From: Petunia secreta | Taxonomy: Eukaryota; Streptophyta; Magnoliopsida; Solanales; Solanaceae | Length of the DNA stretch: 64,000 nucleotides | Direction of reading: 5' to 3' | Assembly: GCA_029990175.1 (NCBI GenBank) | Contig: JARKIP010000030.1 | Span: 17,571,501-17,635,500 of the forward strand | Shown: in pieces, positions 59,892-64,000 of the stretch | Layout: the number at the start of each line of letters is the position of its first letter | How positions within the stretch are numbered: the first letter of the stretch is position 1 | Position numbers and translations under genes: made by a program | The notes under the pieces: model-generated | Told to the model about the DNA's origin: nothing | The model's input: the letters and a program-made list of their open reading frames with translations, nothing else | Databases searched by the model: none

Positions 59892-60152
59892 TGTTTAGGC
59901 CTAAATTTGGTCGTTTAGGTAAACAATTAAATTTGTTCGAGGGTCACAAGCAATACAGTAATACGAAGTAAAAGTAAGTAAAATTGAGAGAAAAGTAAAA
60001 GACAAGAAAGTAAAGAGTTTTATTCCTTGAGAATAGCTGGATTCGGTTTGAATCACTTTATGTATAATACCATGTTTGGGAGGGGTATTTATAGTAGAGA
60101 TTTACCCAGTCCTAATTATGATAAAATACAAAGACTAATAAGGCCATGGGTT
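59892..60152 (-). repeat. Tat-2 5' LTR, truncated
   Basis: Matches 37433-37693, covering R-U5 and the TATA region only. The outer 229 bp present in the 3' LTR are missing and similarity stops sharply after GGCCATGGG. Confidence 0.85.
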
Positions 60153-61210
60153 GACTTTTGCATTGACTAAAAGTTGACTTTTGACCAATATAATATAGGT
60201 CCAAAATTATGGGAATTGATCTAGTCGCTTAAATTAATTACTTGGCAGATTCTATTATATATACGTGGATCGTTTGAAAGACAATTAAGCGTGAAAAGAC
60301 CGTTGTTGACTAGCTAGTGCACGTCGGAATTCTATGTATTCCTTCCATGCATAGCTGCTTTTGAGGTGTACTTCTTGCACCTGCTTGTTGACTTTGAATT
60401 CATTTGGATTCTTATCTTTGCGCTGTGATGTTGTTGGACTGGTACTTGATTTGTGAAATTGTTTTGGTACTGTTGCTCTGAGCATGGGACTTATGAGAAG
60501 GTCAGATGTATATCCTTGGGTTCTATAAGTGTAAAGAAGCTATTTCAAAGTTGGTCTTTCATCATTTTCAACCACTTTGTTGAATTCAAGAGATACGCTC
60601 TCATCTAATATGTATCACATGATTGTTAATAAATTATTCCACTTAATTATCACAACTAACCCAATCGGCCAAGCAAAATAAAAATGAAAATTATTATAGA
60701 TTTGATACTTGATTAGCAACTCTATTAATATTATTTTATTAAATATTTATATCTTCTGCATATTTAGGTTAAAATTTTAACTAAAAATTAAATAAAAAAT
60801 AAAGTCGGTGGGCTGGCCTCGCTCGGCCCAAGGCCCTGCAAAACCATGATATTGCAATCACAACCCTCTGCTTGAACAATTTATCATTCAACTTTTGGTT
60901 CTCCCTAACAGCACCCTCCATCGAATTCTCAAGATCAACAACCTTCTTCTTCAAATCATCATTTTCCATCAACTTCTCAGTCCACATTCAGAGCAAAATT
61001 TGGTACCAGAATTAATTTACATTGCAAAATGATATTTTGCTTTTTGCACATAAAGATCCCATTCAACTTTATTGTCCGACCAGACACGAGCTCCACGAAA
61101 GTCCCAAAAGTTTCCACCATGGGCCTAAATCAGTATAGGTGTACAAATCGAATTTGGATTCGGATACAAGCAATTCTTCGTATCAAAGTTGAAATAATAC
61201 GTGAAAAGGA
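60153..61210. other. Unassigned segment between Tat-2 and Tat-3
   Basis: Contains two minus-strand frames that read like protein but that I do not recognise. One, 60285-60485, ends with SYAWKEYIEFRRALASQQ. The other, 60781-60987, is a Leu/Lys/Glu-rich possible coiled coil (LMENDDLKKKVVDLENSM). They could be exon relics of a host gene or chance. A 34-bp word at 61044-61077 recurs at 30446-30479. Confidence 0.45.
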
Positions 61211-61671
61211 TGTAAGTGCGAGAAAATAACTGTATTGCAATATATGAATTTGATTACAAATTTGGGCAGTGTTTCAGTACAAATTTCTGGATGCCTGTAA
61301 TACAAAATGAACTACTATTTATAGGCCTAAGAACCTTGCCCACGTTCTCCACCATCAGCAAGTGCATTCCCCACGATCTGAGAATTAATATGGAGGAGTT
61401 AGTGGGGCAAAGTAGTGGGCTGCAAAGCCGCTGGAACCGAGGTGGTAATCGAAGCCTATTCGCGAGGCTTCGGTTATCTGGCCTTACTATTCGGGTAGGA
61501 GGGCGTGTCACCAAAGCTCGGAGTCTAACTTGTCTTAGGTCGCGCTGTTGGAACCTGACTTCGGTGACTCAATCACGAGATCGATGACTTTTCTTCGGAG
61601 CATCAGCTCGTTTTTCCTTCGGTCTACCATCTCGAGGTGCTGACCGAAGGCGACAATTTTCACCCAATACA
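61211..61671 (-). repeat. Tat-3 3' LTR (left boundary uncertain)
   Basis: On the minus strand it starts TGTATTGGGTGAAAATTG at 61671, directly after the polypurine tract, and has CCTATAAATAG near 61325-61315. The left end is placed at TGTAAGTGCG (61211) only because it offers TG. The partner LTR is outside the window. Confidence 0.6.
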
Positions 61672-61694
61672 GATAGTCCCCCCCCCCCCTCGGT
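61672..61694 (-). promoter_or_regulatory. Tat-3 polypurine tract
   Basis: Twelve G on the minus strand (C run 61678-61689) followed by ACTATC and the LTR start, the same GGGGACTATCTGT[A/T]TTGG junction as Tat-1. Confidence 0.8.
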
Positions 61695-61907
61695 GGACGT
61701 CGAAGTCGCCGAGGAGTGGAATGAGTTTAAGTGGGAAGTCGACGTGGCAAAACCTTATCCACGAATTTTAAAAGTCGCACATCTATCGGGTCGCCGTTCC
61801 GCATTACGTGGCGGCTTTTGATAGGTCTCCGAACGGTCACGCCGTCTTTTTGTTTTCTCCAACGTTACAGTCATCATTAGTTCTCCAACTTGCACGTGTG
61901 TATTCCC

Positions 61908-61915
61908 TATAAATA
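61908..61915 (+). promoter_or_regulatory. TATA box of the Tat-3 antisense gene
   Basis: TATAAATA, 136 bp before the ATG at 62044. CT-rich leader sequence follows, as in many plant Pol II promoters. Confidence 0.7.
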
Positions 61916-62043
61916 CACCATTTCGTCTTCTCCCTCTTCACTTGAAGCCTTTGACTAGAAGAGAAAAACATTGAAGAACTTTTGAATCACTACCTTCTAA
62001 ATTTAATCTCCTAACCTCAGACGTTTCTTCTCCACTTATCACC

Positions 62044-63968
62044 ATGTCTGCTAATATCTCTGCTACCAATTCTGGCCATGGCTCAAGCGACTCTGGTGAG
62101 AGGGCAGAGCACTTCGCTGCTATGGCCATGAATGACGAGGCTATTGTTTCAGTGCCACCATTGCAGGTGGTTGAAGCGGGAGGTGGTGGCGAGGCCACGT
62201 CTGCCGCTCCCGCTCCCAGGAGGCGAAAAGAAAAGGCTGGCCGTGATCTGGCTGAGGTGAGCTTACACGTGGAGCATGACGCAGGCGATGACGATCGCGA
62301 TGGGGATGAAGGTGACGTTGGGGGTGATGACGCCACTAGCGCAAAAGAGGTGGGCGGCTCGGTAGGCGGCGCTGAGGTGAGTGGGACAAGTGATCCCAGA
62401 GGAGAGACCGAGGCTGGGCCGTCGAAGAAATCGAAGAGGAAAATTCCTCTCGAGGTCGAGATTGACCCTCGATTGGTGATTCCTTCCAGTTTTAACAACG
62501 ATAAAGATTTGAAGGTTCACGCTCAATCAGATGCCCAAAAGGGGAAAAATAAGAATATTCCCGTCCACGTCACACCGAGCATCATAACAGAAGAGAGGCT
62601 TGAATCTGTTCGGGCTGATTATCGTTGGGTTCCCGAGGTGGAGATTAGGATCCCAGTGCCTGGCTCGGCAGTGTCTACGCATGTCGAGGGGTATTCCTCG
62701 GTTTTCACCTATCCCTTCACCATAGGGTTCAACATGCCAGTACATCCTATCATCGATGTATTTTGTAGGTCTTACAATTTGTGTCTAGCCCAACTCGGGC
62801 CCGGGGTTTGGAGGGTCGTCCAAGCCCTCGAGTATTTGAGTAACAAAGCTGGTTTGCCCTTCACTTTTCAACACTTAATTTCACTTTACTATCCTTACTT
62901 CCACAAAGCCGGGGTGGTTGCTCTTCTGCCTCGAGGTTCTTACGCCATTTTGAGTAAAAGCGAGGACCATGGGGATCGAGGCTGGAATGATCGATATGTG
63001 CTTATTCCCACGAGGTTGTTGTCAGCCGAGCCTGGCTTTCCCGAAGTATGGAATGCCCTACGTAAGTGGCCGCTTCCGTTCTCTCCCCGGTTTTGGATTA
63101 TTATAACTGTTGTTTACCCTTTCATCTTTGGTTTGCAGCTGAAAAGGTTTCAGTTAACCCTCCAAGGAATTTGCTTGAGTGGGTTACCGAGGCTATGCAA
63201 ACGAAGACGCGCCTCGAGCGGCAATGGATGGTGTTGGCCGGTTTGGAAGAGAATCGATGGGCGTGCAAGAGGCATGGTGAGTCGTTGATGACTTCGGCCC
63301 CTTAGACTTGCTTCGAGCCATTGGGTTCTAACTTTCTCTTTTTTTTTTTTTTGGTTTGGTATATTCATGCAGGTCTTCCAAGCAAGGCTATAAGGGACGC
63401 CGATGAGGAGGAAGAAGCAGAAATGGACGTTGAGGGGGGAGGAGAGGAGAGAGGCAAGAACGAGAAGAAGAAAAAGGAGAGGACAGTGCTTAACATCGCC
63501 GAGGGCGTTGCCCAAATGGCGACCCTGGCGAAGTGGCTCATTGATGAAAAAGCCAAGGGTTCATCTAGCCCGGGGACCTCACAAGGTGAAGAAGTTTTCT
63601 TGGGTCGGTTTTCTTGCGCTTCCACCACCACACACACTTATGTTAAAAAAGTTGCTTCCCTTCCTTCCCCAGGTTCTAAAAGAAAGCGGGTTACGTCGAA
63701 GCGGGCGGCCAAAGCGAAAGGACCTCGGGTTGAAGAAGCTGTTGCTCCCGCTGCTGAAGCACTGATCACAGAGCGCCGGGGACTTGTTGACGTACCCAGC
63801 GATGAAGAGCTCCCCCCTTTGGTCACCGAGGAAAGGCCAGATCTGGCCTCTGAATCCATTCCCGAGTCGAGGCCCGAAGTTGGTGGGACGACCGAGGTTA
63901 TAAATGTGGAGGAGTCTGACCAAGAGGCTGCAAAGCGAAAAGGCAAGGCTAGAGTGGGTGAAGCCTGA
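62044..63968 (+). CDS. Tat-3 antisense gene, spliced, nearly intact ('putative gypsy type transposon' family)
   Basis: Plus strand, opposite to the inferred Tat-3 gag-pol. Exons: 62044-63061, 63139-63276, 63373-63585 and 63673-63968. Introns start GTAAGT, GTGAGT and GTGAAG and end GCAG, GCAG and CCAG. Joining them keeps one open frame of about 550 codons. Residues 1-170 are Ser/Ala/Glu-rich with a basic KKSKRK. From about 200 the PF04195-like domain begins: HVEGYSSVFTYPFTIGF, PIIDVFCRSYNLCLAQL, LISLYYPYFHKAG and GDRGWNDRYVLIPT. Exon 2 is helical (LEWVTEAM...). Exons 3-4 are acidic/basic low complexity with SKRKRVTSKRAAKAK, a likely nuclear signal. A TGA at 63966-63968 ends the frame; sequence beyond it continues to read protein-like, so the gene may run off the window. 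Function unknown. Confidence 0.8.
63062..63138 (+). other. Intron 1 of the Tat-3 antisense gene
   Basis: GTAAGT to TTTGCAG, 77 bp, T-rich. The equivalent place in Tat-1 also has a GTAAGT donor right after an EVWN-containing segment. Confidence 0.7.
63277..63372 (+). other. Intron 2 of the Tat-3 antisense gene
   Basis: GTGAGT to CATGCAG, 96 bp with a T-run. The donor follows KRHG; in Tat-1 it follows KTHG. Confidence 0.7.
63586..63672 (+). other. Intron 3 of the Tat-3 antisense gene
   Basis: GTGAAG to TCCCCAG, 87 bp. It is less certain than the first two because the exon could also read through in frame. Confidence 0.5.
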
Positions 63969-64000
63969 TTAAGAGCACAGTTAAAGCTTCCTGAGCCTCG

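Larger units (their letters stand above)
37433..60152 (-). mobile_element. Tat-2: Ty3/gypsy Tat element, minus strand, interrupted by E4
   Basis: The two ends are 261 bp of matching LTR at 37433-37693 and 59892-60152. In minus order: 5' LTR (truncated), PBS, gag, protease, then E4 (41273-57352) and 57353-57620, then an antisense gene (plus strand, 38343-40802), polypurine tract, 3' LTR. RT, RNase H and integrase are nowhere in the window. Either Tat-2 was a pol-less derivative or pol was lost when E4 arrived. No TSD can be read because the 5' LTR has lost its outer part. Confidence 0.8.

Overview
This window is intergenic nuclear DNA from a large, repeat-rich dicot genome. I find no host gene that I can name. 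The transposon families point to an asterid, most likely Solanaceae. The best clue is a 5'-truncated RTE LINE at 1701-2183, whose 3' end and (TTG)n tail resemble those of the TS-type SINEs of Solanaceae. The species is inference.

Layout, left to right. (1) 1-3014 is AT-rich flank holding the RTE fragment with a perfect 13-bp target-site duplication (TSD). (2) LINE-A, an L1-like element (+), runs from 3031 to 22603 with a poly(A) tail and a 16-bp TSD. It is split inside its RNase H domain by Tat-1, a Ty3/gypsy element (+, 9386-22156, TSD GACTC). Tat-1 is itself split inside its protease by a 1345-bp solo LTR (-, 12071-13415, TSD TACTC). This is a clean three-level nest. (3) A Ty1/copia element (+, 22961-29649, TSD GTATG) with nearly identical LTRs lies just beyond LINE-A. 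(4) 29655-31121 is flank with a small fold-back element. (5) LINE-B, L1-like (-, 31134-36192), has a 12-bp TSD. (6) Tat-2 (-, 37433-60152) has a 3' LTR at the left and gag-protease plus a truncated 5' LTR at the right. The place where its pol should be is occupied by E4, a Ty3/gypsy-type element with 3.5-kb LTRs and gag but no pol (-, 41273-57352). One E4 LTR carries a further 2.5-kb solo LTR (51502-53998). (7) 60153-61210 is unassigned. (8) Tat-3 (-) begins with its 3' LTR near 61211-61671 and runs off the window.

The main biological theme is an extra gene in all three Tat elements. Each carries, between its polypurine tract and the body of the element, a gene on the strand opposite to gag-pol. 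In each the gene has its own TATA box 113-136 bp before the ATG. At least two copies share GT-AG introns at matching places, and all three encode YPFT and RGW-type motifs followed by acidic or coiled-coil regions. The Tat-3 copy is almost undamaged. Tat-1 also holds a tRNA-Lys-like gene between pol and this antisense gene, and the primer-binding sites of Tat-1 and Tat-2 also look like tRNA-Lys sites. E4 carries three different tandem-repeat arrays in its 3' internal region. One of them is a 95-bp repeat whose hairpin is preserved by a paired base change. Almost every transposon ORF is broken by stops or frameshifts, so these are relics apart from possibly the Tat-3 antisense gene.
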